Part shown: positions 8,731 through 17,187 of the stretch, in pieces
Numbering within the stretch: the stretch's first letter is position 1
Layout of the letters: each line of letters begins with the position of its first letter
DNA from: Corynebacterium tuberculostearicum
GTDB taxonomy: Bacteria > Actinomycetota > Actinomycetes > Mycobacteriales > Mycobacteriaceae
DNA: 64,000 nucleotides
Direction of reading: 5' to 3'
Assembly (NCBI RefSeq): GCF_013408445.1
Contig: NZ_JACBZL010000001.1
Span: 1,364,001-1,428,000, forward strand
Position numbers and translations under genes: made by a program
The notes under the pieces: generated by a model
Databases searched by the model: none
Seen by the model: the letters and a program-made list of their open reading frames with translations, nothing else
What the model was told of the DNA's origin: nothing

Positions 8731-8768
8731 AGAAAACCACGCCCCTCCCCAGGTGAGGAAGGGCGTGG
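8731..8768 (-). terminator. Rho-independent terminator of pqo
   Basis: Stem of 14-base arms (8737-8750 with 8755-8768, one mismatch region) and a 4-base loop; on the minus strand it is followed by TTTTCTTTT. It lies 20 bases past the pqo stop. Confidence 0.85.
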
Positions 8769-8788
8769 CAGCTAGCGCAGAGCGCTAT

Positions 8789-10534
8789 TTAGAAGTCCTG
8801 CGGGCGCGGGATATTGCGCAGGTTGGACTTTGCCATGGTGATCATCTGGCCAACGCCACCGTCCAGAACGGTGCGGGTGGCAGCCTTGGAGAAGCCCATG
8901 AGCTGCTCGATGGTCAGCGTCGGTGGCAGGGAGAGGGCGTTGGGGTCAGTAACGACGTCGATAAGAGCCGGGCCGTTATAAGCCAGCGCCTTCTTGATCT
9001 GCTCCGGTGCGTCCTTCGGATCCTCGATGCGGAAGTGCTTGATGCCGGAAGCCTCTGCAATCTTGGCAAAGTTGACGGAATCGTGGTCGGTCTCGTGCTC
9101 CGGCAGACCCTGCACCAGCATCTCCAGCTTGACCATGCCCAGGGAAGAGTTGTTGAACACGAACATCTTGATAGGCAGGTTGTGCAGCTTCACGGTGAGC
9201 AGCTCACCCATCAGCATGGACAGTCCGCCGTCACCGGAGAAGGTGATGACCTGGCGGCCCGGGTTAGCGGCCTGTGCACCCAGTGCCTGTGGCAGGGCGT
9301 TGGCCATGGTGCCGTGGCGGAAGGAGCCGATCTGCTCGCGCTTGCCGTTGGCGGTGATGTAGCGAGCGCCCCACACGTTGCACATGCCGGTATCGACGGT
9401 GAAGATGGCATCCTCATCGGCATTCTTGTCAATGAGGTCAGCAACGTACTCCGGGTGGATCGGGGTGTGCTTGTCCACGTTGGAGGTATAAGCCTCAACG
9501 ACGTGCTCCAGCTTGCCGTAGTGCTTCTTAAGCATCTTGTCTAGGAAGGAGCGATCCTTCTTCTCGTCCACGTGCGGCAAGATGTTCTCGATGGTGGCGG
9601 CGACGTCACCGGTAACCGGGTAGGAAATCTTGGTGCGGCGGCCGATGTGGGAGCCGTTGATGTCCACCTGTGCCACGTTGGCATCCGGCAGGAAGTCGTT
9701 GTACGGGAAGTCGGTACCCAGCAGGATGAGCAGGTCAGCCTCGTGAGTGGCCTCGTGTGCCGCACCGTAGCCCAGCAGGCCGTTCATGCCTACGTCGAAC
9801 GGGTTCTCGTACTGGATGTACATCTTGCCACCCAGGGCGTGGCCGATAGGAGCCTTGATCTTCTCGGCCAGCTTGAGCACCTGCTCGCGGGCGTCCTTGA
9901 CGCCGGCGCCGACGAAGAGGGTCACGGAATTAGCCTCGTTGATGGCCTGGGTCAGGGCAGCGGCCTCGGCCGGATCCGGGAAGACGACCGGGCGGCCAGC
10001 AGAGATCTTGGACTCGACGAAGGAGTCATCCTCAGCGTCCTGCATGGAAACGTCACCCGGGATAACGAGGACGGATACGCCATTGCCGGCCATGCTGGAC
10101 TGGATGGCGTGGTGCAGGACAACGCCGCCCTGCTCAGCGGAGTTGACCATCTCGCAGTAGCCAGAGCACTCCTGGAAGATTGCCTCTGGGTGGGTCTCCT
10201 GGAAGAACTTGGAGCCGATCTGGCGAGATGGGATGTGGGAAGCCAGTGCCAGCACCTTGGCGCCGTTGCGGTGGGCGTCGTACAGGCCCTGGATCAGGTG
10301 GGTATTGCCCGGGCCGCAGGATGCGGCACATACGGCCAGCTTGCCGGTGGTCAGGGAATCTGCCTCGGCAGCGAAGGCTGCTGCTTCCTCGTTGCGGACG
10401 TGAATCCACTCGATGGAGGAGCGACGAACGGCATCCACGATCGGGTTCAGGGAGTCACCGACGAGGCCATAAATGCGCTCGACACCCTGCTTTTCCAGGG
10501 TGTCAACTAGCTGTTCTGCATAGTTACGTGCCAT
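8789..10534 (-). CDS. pqo: Pyruvate:quinone oxidoreductase (pyruvate dehydrogenase, quinone)
   Basis: 581 residues. A ThDP- and FAD-dependent peripheral membrane enzyme that oxidises pyruvate to acetate and CO2 and passes electrons to quinone. Seen: the N-terminal ThDP domain with the catalytic glutamate region (HVRNEEAAAFAAEAD), CAASCGPGNTHLIQGLYDAH, a central FAD domain, and the C-terminal ThDP/Mg motif GDGGLSMLMGELLTV followed by NNSSLGM. Length matches PoxB/Pqo. Shine-Dalgarno AAGGA precedes ATG 10534. It is monocistronic between its own terminator and a 182-bp divergent promoter region. Confidence 0.94.
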   Translation of the reverse strand: MARNYAEQLVDTLEKQGVERIYGLVGDSLNPIVDAVRRSSIEWIHVRNEEAAAFAAEADSLTTGKLAVCAASCGPGNTHLIQGLYDAHRNGAKVLALASHIPSRQIGSKFFQETHPEAIFQECSGYCEMVNSAEQGGVVLHHAIQSSMAGNGVSVLVIPGDVSMQDAEDDSFVESKISAGRPVVFPDPAEAAALTQAINEANSVTLFVGAGVKDAREQVLKLAEKIKAPIGHALGGKMYIQYENPFDVGMNGLLGYGAAHEATHEADLLILLGTDFPYNDFLPDANVAQVDINGSHIGRRTKISYPVTGDVAATIENILPHVDEKKDRSFLDKMLKKHYGKLEHVVEAYTSNVDKHTPIHPEYVADLIDKNADEDAIFTVDTGMCNVWGARYITANGKREQIGSFRHGTMANALPQALGAQAANPGRQVITFSGDGGLSMLMGELLTVKLHNLPIKMFVFNNSSLGMVKLEMLVQGLPEHETDHDSVNFAKIAEASGIKHFRIEDPKDAPEQIKKALAYNGPALIDVVTDPNALSLPPTLTIEQLMGFSKAATRTVLDGGVGQMITMAKSNLRNIPRPQDF

Positions 10535-10641
10535 TAAAAATCATCCTTAACTCTTAATTGGTGTTAATACCACTGTGCTACTTAGACCGCAGGAAAGTCC
10601 ACTCTTCTCCTATACACTCACATACTGCGTCCCGCTGTGAG

Positions 10642-10660
10642 GAAGGCAATACTAACCTAT
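10642..10660 (-). promoter_or_regulatory. DtxR-box-like sequence upstream of pqo
   Basis: Minus-strand ATAGGTTAGTATTGCCTTC matches about 13 of 19 positions of the recalled DtxR consensus. It is about 110 bases upstream of the pqo start and is low-confidence. Confidence 0.25.
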
Positions 10661-10683
10661 CTTGAGCTGCAAACTGCAACGAC

Positions 10684-10708
10684 CGTTCGGTACTGTTTGG
10701 TACTGTTT
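10684..10708 (+). promoter_or_regulatory. Putative TetR operator and promoter of the efflux operon
   Basis: ACCGTTCGGT (10682-10691) is a TetR-type palindrome with a two-base centre. It overlaps a direct repeat of GGTACTGTTT (10689-10698 and 10699-10708). The second repeat contains TACTGT, a possible -10, 10 nt before the ATG at 10717. Probably bound by the TetR encoded by the second gene of the operon. Confidence 0.5.
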
Positions 10709-10716
10709 ACTGCGCT

Positions 10717-12228
10717 ATGAGTATCCACCCGCCCCGCGCACAAGACCACGCCGCTGCGGCCTCCACGGCCGCCCAGCGGTGGTCTTTCTGCGCCGTCATC
10801 TCTCTGGGGTTACTCATGGTTGGGCTGGATAATTCCATCCTCTACACCGCATTGCCGCAGCTATCGCAGCAATTGCACACCACCGATACCCAGCAACTCT
10901 GGATTATCAACGCCTACGCGTTGGTGCTCTCCGGCCTCCTTCTTGGCGCCGGCACGCTGGGCGATCGCACCGGCCACCGGCGGATGTTTCTCATCGGCTT
11001 GGCCGTCTTCGGCGGCGCTTCCCTGCTCGCCGCGTATTCCCCCAGCGCTTGGACGCTGGTCTTAGGCCGCGCCTTCTTGGGCTGCGGCGCCGCCATCATG
11101 ATGCCGTCTAGCCTGGCGCTTATCCGCCTGACTTTTCCCGATGAGGTGGAGCGCAACACGGCCATTGGCATCTGGGGTTCTGTCGCCGTCATCGGCGCGG
11201 CGGCTGGCCCCACCGTGGGCGGCTTCTTTTTGGAGCACTTCTGGTGGGGCTCGGTCTTTTTGCTCAATGTCCCGGTTGTGGTCGTGACCATTGTGCTGAC
11301 CTTGTTCCTTGCCCCGCCAAACGCTCCGAACCCCCTAAAACACTGGGACTTCCCCTCGTCCCTGTATTCCCTTATCACTCTCGCCAGCCTAGTGCTGGCC
11401 ATTAAATCCCTGGCACACAACTGGCCGGTGAGCGCTGCCGCAGGCATCGTCTTCATCTGCGGCGCGCTCGCCTTTGGCCGCCGCCAGGCTCGCTTGTCAG
11501 ATCCCCTGCTGACCTTCGACATCTTTGGCTCCCGCATCTTCAGCGGCGGGGCCCTAACGGCGGGCGGCGCCATGTTCGGCCTCGCCGGCCTGGAGCTGTT
11601 AAGTACCCAAAAGCTCCAGCTTGTCGACGCCCTCTCACCCCTCCACGCCGGCCTCATTATCTCCGCCATGGCTCTATCTGCCATCCCTACCTCCATCCTG
11701 GGTGGTGCCACCTTGCATCGCGTGGGGTTCCTCCCACTCATTAGCGGCGGATTCTTGCTCATGGCCGCCGGCATGGCCCTGGTGGTGGTGAGCCGGGGTG
11801 AGACGCTTCCCCTACTCGTCTCCGCCCTCGTGCTCACCGGCCTAGGCGCGGGCCTGGCCATGTCCGTGTCCTCCACCGCCATCATCAATGCCGCTCCGCT
11901 TCATCGCACCGGCATGGCCTCGGGTGTAGAAGCGGTCTCCTATGAATTCGGCACCCTGCTCTCCATTGCACTGACTGGCACCCTCGTGCCGCTGCTCATG
12001 GCCCGCGAACTGCCTCCTCACCTCGCAGAACTAGGTACCGACGCGCTGTATCACCCCGTTTCCCACGCGGCCGCCGCGAGCGCCTACAATGCCGGATATC
12101 TTTCCACCATCGGCGGCCTAGCTTGCTTCGCCTTGCTCCTAGCCGCGATAACCGCCTGGTGTTTCCGCGATAACCCGAAATCAGGAGATCCCTATGCCGC
12201 GACTCAACAAAAAGAACGCAGCCCTTGA
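10717..12228 (+). CDS. MFS drug-efflux transporter, DHA2 (EmrB/QacA) family
   Basis: 503 residues with about 14 hydrophobic segments. The DHA2 motifs are visible: LDNSILYTALPQLSQQL in TM1, LLGAGTLGDRTGHRR in loop 2-3 (motif A), and FLGCGAAIMMPSSLALI. Such proteins export cationic or lipophilic compounds with the proton gradient. The 3' end overlaps the start of a TetR gene by 35 bases, so transporter and regulator form one operon. The substrate is unknown. No clear Shine-Dalgarno; a promoter with operator-like repeats sits immediately upstream. Confidence 0.9.
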   Translation: MSIHPPRAQDHAAAASTAAQRWSFCAVISLGLLMVGLDNSILYTALPQLSQQLHTTDTQQLWIINAYALVLSGLLLGAGTLGDRTGHRRMFLIGLAVFGGASLLAAYSPSAWTLVLGRAFLGCGAAIMMPSSLALIRLTFPDEVERNTAIGIWGSVAVIGAAAGPTVGGFFLEHFWWGSVFLLNVPVVVVTIVLTLFLAPPNAPNPLKHWDFPSSLYSLITLASLVLAIKSLAHNWPVSAAAGIVFICGALAFGRRQARLSDPLLTFDIFGSRIFSGGALTAGGAMFGLAGLELLSTQKLQLVDALSPLHAGLIISAMALSAIPTSILGGATLHRVGFLPLISGGFLLMAAGMALVVVSRGETLPLLVSALVLTGLGAGLAMSVSSTAIINAAPLHRTGMASGVEAVSYEFGTLLSIALTGTLVPLLMARELPPHLAELGTDALYHPVSHAAAASAYNAGYLSTIGGLACFALLLAAITAWCFRDNPKSGDPYAATQQKERSP

Positions 12229-12748
12229 AGCTGCGCTCGACATCATCGCCGCCGAGGATGTCTCTGGCTTGACCTACGACTCCCTGGCGCAAGCAACCGG
12301 CATGTCCAAGTCCGGACTCATTTATCACTTCCCTACCCGCCACGACCTGCTCGTAGACTGCCATGGATTTTGCGCCGCACGCTGGGAAGCAGAACTCGAG
12401 AAGCTGGCCGGCGGCCACCCGGCAAGCGAGCTCAGCTGGGCCGAGCGTTCCCGCGCGCTCGTATTGTCGATGGGCAAAAATGATCCGCTCATCAAGCTGT
12501 TGATGTGTGTACATTCCCAGACCCACCCGGATTTTTCCGCCCAGTGGGCCGAGGTGGATGCGCGCTGGATGGTCGATCCTTCCGCCGCCGAGACGGACGA
12601 GGATAATCTGCTGATCATGCTTCTTAGTACCGGCCTGTGGGTGCACGATCACCTCAACCAGCGCAAGCTATCCCCCGCTAACCGCCAGCGCATGGTCGAC
12701 CGGCTTTTTCGACTTATCGACGCCCCCTCAAAAACCACCGAAGGCTAG
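12194..12748 (+). CDS. TetR-family transcriptional regulator
   Basis: 184 residues. N-terminal helix-turn-helix (LTYDSLAQATGMSKSGLIYHFPTRHDLL, residues 26-53) with the characteristic GLIYHF element; the C-terminal two thirds is the ligand-binding domain. Shine-Dalgarno AGGAG precedes ATG 12194. As the second gene after an efflux pump, it most likely represses its own operon through the operator-like repeats at 10.68 kb and is released by pump substrates; this is inference from context. Confidence 0.9.
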   Translation: MPRLNKKNAALEAALDIIAAEDVSGLTYDSLAQATGMSKSGLIYHFPTRHDLLVDCHGFCAARWEAELEKLAGGHPASELSWAERSRALVLSMGKNDPLIKLLMCVHSQTHPDFSAQWAEVDARWMVDPSAAETDEDNLLIMLLSTGLWVHDHLNQRKLSPANRQRMVDRLFRLIDAPSKTTEG

Positions 12749-12775
12749 GCCCACACCGGGGCCCAGCCTCCTTTT
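12742..12775 (+). terminator. Rho-independent terminator after tetR
   Basis: AGGCT-A-GGCCC pairs with GGGCC-C-AGCCT (12742-12769), then CCTTTT. The stem includes the tetR stop codon and ends beside the tRNA 3' end. Confidence 0.75.
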
Positions 12776-12776
12776 G

Positions 12777-12849
12777 AGCTGGAGACGAGACTTGAACTCG
12801 CAACCTACGCATTACAAGTGCGTTGCGCTACCAATTGCGCCACTCCAGC
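12777..12849 (-). tRNA. tRNA-Thr (anticodon TGT)
   Basis: 73 nt cloverleaf on the minus strand: acceptor GCTGGAG/CTCCAGC, D-arm with TTGGTAG, anticodon stem ACGCA/TGCGT closing the loop CTTGTAA (anticodon TGT, reading ACA), T-arm GAGTTCAAGTCTC. Discriminator base U; CCA is not encoded. A TACTAT -10 (12876-12881, minus strand) lies upstream. The adjacent gene encodes a threonine exporter, probably by coincidence. Confidence 0.95.
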
Positions 12850-12999
12850 ACCGCGGGAGAAATCCCGCTCGTTGCATAGTACCCGAGCACCGCCGCCGAG
12901 GGGAAAGCCGGTCCCCCATCTATGCATTGACAGGGTGCAGGGGCTAAAGTTCAGGCAGAATCAATCCCACATTCCCAGCGCTTTTCGAGGGTTATTTCC

Positions 13000-14736
13000 G
13001 TGTCATTTTTGTCCGCTATGCGGGAGCGCCTGCGCGCTTCCTCGGGCCAGGTAGCCATCATCGACGCGGCTAAAGCCGCACCGCCGCCATCCCCACTCGC
13101 TCCGGTCAATCTCCATGACGCCGCCCAAGTCACCGGCGTTATGGAGATCGCCGCTCGCATTGGTGAAATCCTCATCGGAGCCGGCACCGCCAACTCGGAT
13201 GCGCGCGCCCAGGTGCACCTGGCAGCGTCGTCGTATGGCTTGCACTACTGCCACGTGGATATCTTGATGAATACCATCACCATCCACACCACCATCGGCA
13301 CCGGCGAGCAGCGCCAAAACCTGCATGTATTCCGCGTGGTGCCGAGCATTGGCGTGGATTTCTCCAAGCTCGCGGCCGTCGATAAGCTCATTCGCTCCAT
13401 CCACTCCGGCCAGATGCCGCCGGCCATGGCGGAGCAGCGCCTAGACGAGATCGACCGCATGCCAGCGCCTTATAAGCCGTCCACGGTCATGCTCGGCTGG
13501 GGCGCGATGGGTGGCCTGATTTCCATGATGCTTGGCGGCGACCTGCTCGTCGGCGTGGTGGCGTTTGTGGTCTCCGCGTTCATCATGGGCTTGAACGCCT
13601 GGTTGGCCAATTACCGCCTGCCGCCCTTTTATCAGAATGCGGTCGGCGGCTTTTTCGCCGTCTTCCCGGCCGCCATTTTGTACAACGTCGCAGCCTCCTT
13701 CGGCATTAATTTCTCGCCCACGCAGATCATTGCCTCCGGCATCATCGTGCTGGTGGCGGGGCTGACGTTGGTGCAATCGCTTGTCGACGGCATCACGCGC
13801 GCCCCCGTTACCTCCTCCGCCCGCTTCTTTGAGGCGCTGCTATCTACCGGCGCCATCATCGCCGGCGTCGGTGTGGGCATCCAGCTGGCCGATTCGCTGG
13901 GCTTTAACCTGCCGCCGCTGGCCACGCTGGCCCCACCGGTCTACCACGAAATTCCACTGCTAGTGCTGCTCGGCGGCACGGGTTCTGCTGCCTTTGCGCT
14001 GGCCTGCGGCGCAGCCTGGATTGAGATCACCATGTCTGGCCTTACGGCCGCAGCCGGCATGATTTTCTATTACTTCGTGGTGGTGCCCTTCGGCGTCGGC
14101 CCGGTGATTGCCTCTGGTCTTTCCGCGGTGGTCGTTGGCCTCGCCGGTGGTTTGATGTCGCGCCGCTGGGGAATTCCGCCGCTTATCACCATGATCGTGG
14201 GCTATACGCCGATGCTGCCCGGCCTCATGCTCTACCGCGGCATGTACGCCTCTCTCAATGAGCAGATGATTACCGGCTTTACCAATATGGCGATGGCGCT
14301 GGCCATCTCCGGCGCCCTGGCCGCCGGCGTGGTACTGGGCGAGCGCGTGGCTCGCCGCCTGCGCCGCCCGCAGTATTTCCGCCCTTACTCCACCTTTAAG
14401 CGCATCGGCCGCTTCTCCTTCCACAAGGCCACGCACTTGGCCCGCAAGGCCCCGCGCATCCCGCGCGTACCGATGTCCCCGTTTGCCCCACGCGTCAATC
14501 GCCCGGAGCTACCACCCAAGCTCGGCCCGAAGCCGCCGCAGCAGCACCCGCGCCACGAGTCCCAAAGCCATGCGCCACACACCCGCTCGGCCGCGGACCT
14601 GTGGCCGGAGGATTCCCAGTGGCCGGCGCAGCCGCAGCAGCGCGAGAAGACCACCTATACCGTGCCCGGCACCGAAACGTTTCGCGCCCAGAAACCGGAG
14701 CAGCCAGGCCCCGAATCCGGACCCGAACGGCCCTAA
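13000..14736 (+). CDS. thrE: Threonine/serine exporter ThrE
   Basis: 578 residues from GTG 13000, preceded by CGAGGG. Matches corynebacterial ThrE: VIDAAKAAPPPSPLAP-like N-terminus, ITARIG/SNSDARAQVH region, GGLTLVQSLVDGITRAPV-like motif and PLITMIVGYTPMLPGL before the last membrane helices. The cytoplasmic N-domain (about 1-155) is followed by about ten membrane segments. C. glutamicum ThrE is, from memory, 489 residues; here an extra proline/glutamine-rich tail of about 90 residues follows the last helices. It exports threonine and serine driven by proton motive force. Confidence 0.92.
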   Translation: MSFLSAMRERLRASSGQVAIIDAAKAAPPPSPLAPVNLHDAAQVTGVMEIAARIGEILIGAGTANSDARAQVHLAASSYGLHYCHVDILMNTITIHTTIGTGEQRQNLHVFRVVPSIGVDFSKLAAVDKLIRSIHSGQMPPAMAEQRLDEIDRMPAPYKPSTVMLGWGAMGGLISMMLGGDLLVGVVAFVVSAFIMGLNAWLANYRLPPFYQNAVGGFFAVFPAAILYNVAASFGINFSPTQIIASGIIVLVAGLTLVQSLVDGITRAPVTSSARFFEALLSTGAIIAGVGVGIQLADSLGFNLPPLATLAPPVYHEIPLLVLLGGTGSAAFALACGAAWIEITMSGLTAAAGMIFYYFVVVPFGVGPVIASGLSAVVVGLAGGLMSRRWGIPPLITMIVGYTPMLPGLMLYRGMYASLNEQMITGFTNMAMALAISGALAAGVVLGERVARRLRRPQYFRPYSTFKRIGRFSFHKATHLARKAPRIPRVPMSPFAPRVNRPELPPKLGPKPPQQHPRHESQSHAPHTRSAADLWPEDSQWPAQPQQREKTTYTVPGTETFRAQKPEQPGPESGPERP

Positions 14737-14822
14737 ACGCCGCCGGTAGCGTACAATATTTGCTCTGATAGCTTTTCTTGCAAGCGCTTAAGTAGTTTCC
14801 ACAACGTTCAGGAGGACACGTC

Positions 14823-15194
14823 GTGCCACCCAAGGTCCAAGACACCCACCCACAGGCTGACCAGAATCACGCCCTTGAGGAGGAGACCTCCCGCGCAGCC
14901 CGCCGCATCGTGGCCACCTATGCGCAGGACTTCCTCGACGGCGTGACCCTGATGTCCATGCTGGGCGTGGAGCCAAAGGGCCTGGTGCACAAGAAGGTGC
15001 TGGCGGAGCAGGCCGACGCCGCTCCGAAGAAGTCCACCAAGAAATCCAGCAAAAAGTCCACGAAGAAGTCGACTAAGAAGTCCACCAAGAAATCGACGAA
15101 GAAGTCGACCAAGAAGGCTACAAAGAAGGCCACCAAAAAGGCGACGAAGAAGGCCTCCAAGAAGGCAACGAAGAAGTCCACTAAGAAGTCTTAA
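14823..15194 (+). CDS. Histone-H1-like protein with lysine-rich KKST/KKAT tail
   Basis: 123 residues from GTG 14823 with a strong AGGAGG Shine-Dalgarno. Residues 1-68 form an acidic/neutral domain (ALEEETSRAARRIVATYAQDFLDGVTLMSMLG) that I do not recognise. Residues 69-123 are nearly 14 tandem tetrads of KKST, KKAT or KKAS, like the basic tails of histone H1 and mycobacterial HupB. Likely a DNA- or RNA-binding nucleoid protein, by composition only. It stands alone between thrE and otsA; otsA has its own promoter. Confidence 0.75.
   Translation: MPPKVQDTHPQADQNHALEEETSRAARRIVATYAQDFLDGVTLMSMLGVEPKGLVHKKVLAEQADAAPKKSTKKSSKKSTKKSTKKSTKKSTKKSTKKATKKATKKATKKASKKATKKSTKKS
15027..15191 (+). repeat. 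Tandem 12-bp coding repeat (Lys-Lys-Ser/Ala-Thr)
   Basis: About 13.75 copies. Codons vary synonymously from unit to unit (AAG/AAA, TCC/TCG, ACC/ACG/ACT), so the protein repeat has been kept while the DNA repeat has decayed. Confidence 0.85.
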
Positions 15195-15196
15195 GT

Positions 15197-15202
15197 TATT
15201 CT
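15197..15202 (+). promoter_or_regulatory. otsA -10 element, leaderless
   Basis: TATTCT with 6 nt to the ATG at 15209 and no Shine-Dalgarno; it partly follows the stop codon of the lysine-tail gene. Confidence 0.5.
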
Positions 15203-15208
15203 TGCACC

Positions 15209-16651
15209 ATGAGTGAGCGTGGCAATGACTTCGTGGTGGTGGCCAACCGCCTGCCGGTAGATCTGGAAACCCGGCCCGATGGCAGCCATACCTGGACGCC
15301 CTCGCCGGGCGGTCTGGTCACCGCATTGTCTCCAGTCCTCGAATCACACCAGGGATGCTGGGTGGGCTGGCCCGGTGTGGCCGATGCCGCGCCAGAGCCC
15401 TTCCGCACCGATACCGGCGTGCTGCTGCACCCAGTCAAGCTCACCGAGTCCGATTTCGAGGGCTTTTATGAGGGTTTTTCTAATGCCACCTTGTGGCCGC
15501 TCTACCACGATCTCATCGTCACCCCTACCTATGACCGCGATTGGTGGCACGCCTATCGCGAGGTCAACCTGCGTTTTGCAGACGAGGTAGCCGAGGTCGC
15601 CGCCGAAGGCGCCACCGTGTGGGTACAGGACTACCAGCTGCAGCTTTTGCCTGGCATCCTGCGCCAGAAGCGCCCGGATCTCACCATCGGATTTTTCCTG
15701 CACATCCCCTTCCCTTCCGCCGATCTCTTCCGCCAGCTGCCCTGGCGCGAGGAGCTCGTGCGCGGGCTGCTTGGCGCGGATCTCATCGGCTTCCACCTGG
15801 AGGCCAATGCCCGCAACTTCTTGGAGCTTGCCCGCCGCCAGGGCCTCGACGTACAAGGCGAGGCCAGCACCCGCGAGGTCACCGCGCATATTCGCCTGCC
15901 GCAGGGGCGCACCATCGGCGTGGGTGCCTTCCCCATTTCCATCGCCGCGAAGGACTTTGCCGCATTCACTGGGGAGGAGAAGGGGGACGTCGCCAAGCTG
16001 CGCGAAGAGCTGGGCTCGCCCAGGCGCATTATCTTGGGCGTGGATCGCCTCGATTACACCAAAGGCATCCTGCAGCGGCTGACCGCCTTTGAGGAGCTGC
16101 TGGACACCGGCGCGCTCGACCCGGAGGAGGTGACGCTGGTGCAGCTCGCCACGCCGTCGCGCGAGCGCCTCGACCATTACAAGGCCACCCGCTCCAAGGT
16201 GGAAGAAGCCGTTGGCCGCATCAACGGGCGCTTCGCCCGCGTAGGTCACCCGGTGGTGCACTACCAGCACCGCGGCGTGGCCAAGAGCCTCCTGCGCTGC
16301 TACTACCGCATGGCCGATGTCATGCTGGTGACCCCCTTCAAGGACGGGATGAACCTGGTGGCCAAGGAATACGTGGCCTGCCACGACGATGGTTCGGGCG
16401 CGCTGGTGCTCTCCGAGTTCGCCGGCGCGGCCGATGAGCTCAACCAGGCCTACCTGTGCAATCCCTTCGATATCGAGTCCGTCAAGGCCGCCTTGCTCAA
16501 CGCGCTCAAGGCGCTTGACGACGCCCCCTCCACCATGACCCAGCGCATGCTCACCATGCACCAGCAGGTCACCGAGCACGACGTGCAGCTATGGTCCCAG
16601 GCCTTCCTGGGCTGCCTGCGCCAAGCCGAAGAACAGGAGGCGGGCGCATGA
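15209..16651 (+). CDS. otsA: Trehalose-6-phosphate synthase (UDP-glucose dependent)
   Basis: 480 residues, GT20 family. Makes trehalose 6-phosphate from UDP-glucose and glucose 6-phosphate. Seen: N-terminal [13 protein letters not shown] and [54 protein letters not shown], and a C-terminal [13 protein letters not shown]...[12 protein letters not shown] that binds the nucleotide sugar. Trehalose is the carrier of mycolates in corynebacterial envelopes. The stop codon overlaps the ATGATG start of a lipoprotein gene, so they are translationally coupled; otsB follows. Confidence 0.95.
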   Translation: MSERGNDFVVVANRLPVDLETRPDGSHTWTPSPGGLVTALSPVLESHQGCWVGWPGVADAAPEPFRTDTGVLLHPVKLTESDFEGFYEGFSNATLWPLYHDLIVTPTYDRDWWHAYREVNLRFADEVAEVAAEGATVWVQDYQLQLLPGILRQKRPDLTIGFFLHIPFPSADLFRQLPWREELVRGLLGADLIGFHLEANARNFLELARRQGLDVQGEASTREVTAHIRLPQGRTIGVGAFPISIAAKDFAAFTGEEKGDVAKLREELGSPRRIILGVDRLDYTKGILQRLTAFEELLDTGALDPEEVTLVQLATPSRERLDHYKATRSKVEEAVGRINGRFARVGHPVVHYQHRGVAKSLLRCYYRMADVMLVTPFKDGMNLVAKEYVACHDDGSGALVLSEFAGAADELNQAYLCNPFDIESVKAALLNALKALDDAPSTMTQRMLTMHQQVTEHDVQLWSQAFLGCLRQAEEQEAGA

Positions 16652-17169
16652 TGTCTCGCTTTCCCCGCCTGGCCGCAGTGCCCATTGCCGCAACCTGCGC
16701 CGCCGCACTTCTGGCCGGCTGTGGTTCCGGCGACGAGGAACCCCAAGCCCCTGGCGATGAACAGATCCTGGACAAGCAGTGGCAGGTAGTCTCCATCAAC
16801 ACCACCCCGGATGCCGCCTCCACCATCCCGGAGTCCATCCCGCAGGCACCCACGTTGAGCTTTGGTCAATCCACGATGGTGGGCACCACCGGGTGCGCCC
16901 AAATGGTGGGCAAGGTGACCTATTCCACCGATGATGAGCGCCAAAACATCCGCGAAGGCAACCGCCTCCACTTCGATGAGGTGGAGTTTGACGAGACCGC
17001 CGAGGATTGCCACGGCGCGTCCGTGTGGGCCGATAACCTACTGCGCAACCTGATTTCCGCGGACCACGATTTCCACTACGCCGTCAATTCCAATAACCAA
17101 CTGGTCTTAGAACTGGTCACCGATGAGGTGGACTCGCCGTCTATCAAGTTGGTTTCCCTCGGCGGTTAG
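16648..17169 (+). CDS. Putative lipoprotein with META/HslJ-like domain
   Basis: 173 residues. A type II signal with lipobox LAGC at about residue 25 is followed by an acidic linker and a domain with DKQWQVVSINTT...LSFGQSTMVGTTGCAQMVGKV, which resembles META/HslJ domains (a conserved glycine-rich strand with GCN/GCA). AGGAGG lies 7 bases before ATG 16648, and the start overlaps the otsA stop (ATGA). Placed between the two trehalose genes, it may act in the envelope with trehalose-derived lipids, but its function is unknown. Confidence 0.75.
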   Translation: MMSRFPRLAAVPIAATCAAALLAGCGSGDEEPQAPGDEQILDKQWQVVSINTTPDAASTIPESIPQAPTLSFGQSTMVGTTGCAQMVGKVTYSTDDERQNIREGNRLHFDEVEFDETAEDCHGASVWADNLLRNLISADHDFHYAVNSNNQLVLELVTDEVDSPSIKLVSLGG

Positions 17170-17174
17170 TTGCG

Positions 17175-17180
17175 TAGGCT
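17175..17180 (+). promoter_or_regulatory. otsB -10 element, leaderless
   Basis: TAGGCT, 7 nt before the otsB ATG at 17188. This gives otsB a possible second promoter besides read-through from otsA. Confidence 0.45.
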
Positions 17181-17187
17181 AGAAGCC

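Noticed and set aside
12777..12849. tRNA-Thr as an integration site of a genomic island
   Set aside because: No integrase or direct repeat of the tRNA end is seen nearby.
15027..15191. Tandem repeat as a CRISPR-like or minisatellite array
   Set aside because: 12-bp units are in frame in a coding gene and encode lysine tetrads; there are no spacers.
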